Source of the DNA: Smithellaceae bacterium
Lineage (GTDB): Bacteria > Desulfobacterota > Syntrophia > Syntrophales > JAQULV01
Length of the DNA: 15,127 nt
Reading direction: 5' to 3'
NCBI GenBank assembly: GCA_028718405.1
Contig: JAQULV010000004.1
Coordinates: forward strand, 1-15,127
Shown piece by piece: positions 13,158 through 15,127 of the stretch. A program made the translations under genes and the position numbers. The notes beneath the pieces were generated by a model. That model made no database searches and was not told the origin of the DNA. It saw nothing but the letters and a program-made list of their open reading frames with translations. The first letter of the stretch is position 1. Each line of letters opens with the position of its first letter.

Positions 13158-15127
13158 ATGTCTAGTTCTCTTATCATAGTAGAATCACCGACTAAGGTTA
13201 AAACCATCAAGAAATATCTAGGGCCTGATTTCGACGTTCAGGCATCAATGGGGCATGTGAAAGACCTGCCGAAGAGCAAGCTTGGTATCGATGTTGAGAA
13301 TGACTTTGAACCCAGCTATCTTATCATAGACAGCAAGAAGAAGGTTATCAGTGAACTGAAGAAAGCATCCCAGAAGGCGAAACGTATATACCTTGCCCCC
13401 GACCCTGACCGCGAAGGGGAAGCCATAGCTTGGCACATAGCTCAGGAGATAAACACTAAAGGCAAAGAGATCCATCGAGTCCTTTTCAATGATCTGACGA
13501 AAAATACGATCATCGATGCTATCAGTCGCCCTCAGGAACTGGATCCCAACCGGTATGAGGCCCAACAGACCCGCCGCATCCTGGATCGCCTTGTGGGCTA
13601 CAAGATAAGCCCCATCCTCTGGGATAAGGTGAAACGGGGGCTCAGTGCAGGTCGCGTCCAGTCGGTAGCCGTCCGCATCATCTGCGACCGCGAAGAGGAA
13701 ATCCGCAATTTCATTTCTGAGGAATATTGGAACCTCACCGCTCGCTTTAAGGGAAGTATGCCGCCTGATTTCGACGCAAAATTGATCCGCATTGACGGCA
13801 AGAAAGCGAAGATCACGAACGCTGACCAGTCACAGAATCTGGTCAAAACTCTTGAGCAAAGTGATTTCTTGGTCTCGCAATTGGAAAAGAAGGAGGTACG
13901 GAGATCGCCACTCCCACCCTTTACGACCAGCAAGCTGCAGCAAGAGGCGTCCCGCTGGCTGAGATTCTCCGCCAAAAAAACGATGACCGTCGCTCAGCGG
14001 CTGTATGAGGGAATTGAACTGGGCCAGGAAGGTTCCGTGGGGCTCATCACGTATATGAGAACCGATTCGGTACGCACCGCTGAAGAGGCGCTCAAGGAGG
14101 TAAGAAATTACATCAAAGATAATTACGATGCCGCTTTTCTTCCGGCGAAAGCTAGGATCTTTAAGGTCGGAGGGACTGCTCAGGACGCTCATGAAGCCAT
14201 CAGGCCAACATCCATGTCTTACAAACCACAAGACATAAAGAACTTTCTGAGCAACGACGAGTATCGCCTCTATCAGCTTATCTGGAACCGATTCTTGGCG
14301 AGCCAGATGAATCCCTCCGTTTTCGACCAGACAACGATCGATATCTCAGCAGCCAATTGTCTTTTGCGCGCCCAAGGAGCAGTCATGAAATTTCCGGGCT
14401 ATACCGTTGTCTATACGGAAGCCACTGAAAATGGTGATGAAGACGAAGACGTCGGCAAGATTTTGCCTCCGCTTTCGGAGGGCGAACATCTCTCCTTACT
14501 CTCATTGAAACCGGAGCAGAAGTTCACGCAGCCGCCGCCCCGCTTCTCCGAGGCATCGCTAGTGAGGGAACTGGAAGAGAAGGGTATTGGCAGACCCAGT
14601 ACTTACGCCGCGATTTTGTCTACCATCCAGGATCGGGAATATGTGCGCCTGGAGAAGGGGAAATTCCACCCGACGGATCTGGGAATCCTGGTCACAGATC
14701 TGCTGGTTAAGAACTTCCCGGTAATTCTGGACGTGGCATTCACAGCTTCTTTGGAAAACAAGCTGGATATGATCGAAGAAGGGAAGATCGGCAAGAAAGC
14801 GACACTCGACGATTTCTATTCTTCCTTCGCGACGGAGCTGAAGAAGGCGGAGAAGGAAATGAAGAATATCAAGAAGGAGGAGACTCCTACTGATTTCCTT
14901 TGTTCAAAATGTCAGTCCCCCATGGTTATCAAATGGGGAAGAAATGGGAAGTTTTTGGCCTGCAGCAACTATCCTGAATGCAAGAATACGATGAATTTCG
15001 TTCAGGAGGCGGACGGGGCCATAAAGCCGGTCGAATCTCAGGCGTCGGAAGTCCCGTGTCAGGTTTGTGGCCGTATAATGGTCATCAAACAGGGCAGGTT
15101 CGGATCTTTTCTGGGATGTTCTGGATA
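13158..15127 (+). CDS. topA: DNA topoisomerase I (partial, runs off right edge)
   Basis: 656 codons are visible of a type IA topoisomerase, which relaxes negative supercoils by cutting one strand. Toprim domain: LIIVESPTKVKTIKKYLG with Glu9, and the metal-binding DPDREGE at 82-88. Catalytic Tyr299 lies in GLITYMRTDS; ARFSEASLVRELEE-like and GIGRPSTYAAI motifs follow in the normal order. The C-terminus has one full C4 zinc finger (CSKCQSP...CSNYPEC) and the start of a second (CQVCG...GCSG) when the window ends. ATG 13158 is served by AAGGAG in the last codons of dprA, so translation is probably coupled. Confidence 0.97.
   Translation, partial: MSSSLIIVESPTKVKTIKKYLGPDFDVQASMGHVKDLPKSKLGIDVENDFEPSYLIIDSKKKVISELKKASQKAKRIYLAPDPDREGEAIAWHIAQEINTKGKEIHRVLFNDLTKNTIIDAISRPQELDPNRYEAQQTRRILDRLVGYKISPILWDKVKRGLSAGRVQSVAVRIICDREEEIRNFISEEYWNLTARFKGSMPPDFDAKLIRIDGKKAKITNADQSQNLVKTLEQSDFLVSQLEKKEVRRSPLPPFTTSKLQQEASRWLRFSAKKTMTVAQRLYEGIELGQEGSVGLITYMRTDSVRTAEEALKEVRNYIKDNYDAAFLPAKARIFKVGGTAQDAHEAIRPTSMSYKPQDIKNFLSNDEYRLYQLIWNRFLASQMNPSVFDQTTIDISAANCLLRAQGAVMKFPGYTVVYTEATENGDEDEDVGKILPPLSEGEHLSLLSLKPEQKFTQPPPRFSEASLVRELEEKGIGRPSTYAAILSTIQDREYVRLEKGKFHPTDLGILVTDLLVKNFPVILDVAFTASLENKLDMIEEGKIGKKATLDDFYSSFATELKKAEKEMKNIKKEETPTDFLCSKCQSPMVIKWGRNGKFLACSNYPECKNTMNFVQEADGAIKPVESQASEVPCQVCGRIMVIKQGRFGSFLGCSG

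Overview
The window looks like chromosomal DNA of a motile Gram-negative bacterium. TonB-dependent outer-membrane receptors, a sigma-54 activator of the NtrC/FlgR type, FlgN, FlbT, flagellin, dprA-topA and CCA-encoding tRNAs together suggest a Desulfobacterota/'Deltaproteobacteria'-like relative. That placement is inference. G+C is about one half. I see no insertion sequence, CRISPR array, integrase or rRNA.

Layout. (1) 1-2605, minus strand: a 47-codon small ORF, a complete TonB-dependent receptor (TBDR) and the start of a second, paralogous TBDR, probably one operon. (2) 2768-5003, minus strand: a flagellar filament unit, flgN - flagellin - flbT, behind a textbook sigma-54 promoter (TGGCAC-N5-TTGC) at 4989-5003. 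A near-perfect inverted repeat lies 115-150 bp upstream, the usual place for an enhancer. A 12-bp perfect hairpin separates flagellin and flbT. (3) 5238-6364, minus strand: a degenerate, sensor-less histidine kinase, then a frameshifted flgM-like remnant, then a strong rho-independent terminator. (4) 6365-7034: a gene-poor stretch with degenerate coding traces. (5) 7168-8565, plus strand: a divergent NtrC-family response regulator whose GAFTGA loop reads GSFAGA; its leader carries inverted repeats and a hairpin. (6) 8637-9417, minus strand: a zinc-ribbon protein and a 56-aa acidic protein, both unrecognised, plus two micro-ORFs and a promoter with a palindrome. (7) 9653-10136, minus strand: a four-tRNA operon (Arg-TCT, His-GTG, Arg-TCG, Lys-CTT) with consensus promoter and terminator. 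(8) 10161-11867, minus strand: a large secreted beta-rich protein with DUF5648-like C-terminal repeats and a Fur-box-like site upstream. (9) 11954 to the end, plus strand: dprA and a partial topA, overlapping in control (2-nt gap).

How it fits together: the NtrC-like regulator and the degenerate kinase are the natural candidates to switch on the sigma-54 promoter of the filament operon. FlgN would chaperone hook-junction proteins, FlbT would act after transcription on flagellin mRNA, and FlgM would have held back sigma-28. Several parts of this circuit depart from consensus: kinase N- and D-boxes, activator GAFTGA loop, flgM reading frame, and the most conserved flagellin N-terminal motif. 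Either the flagellar control module is decaying or it has been rewired. That is the most interesting feature of the window.
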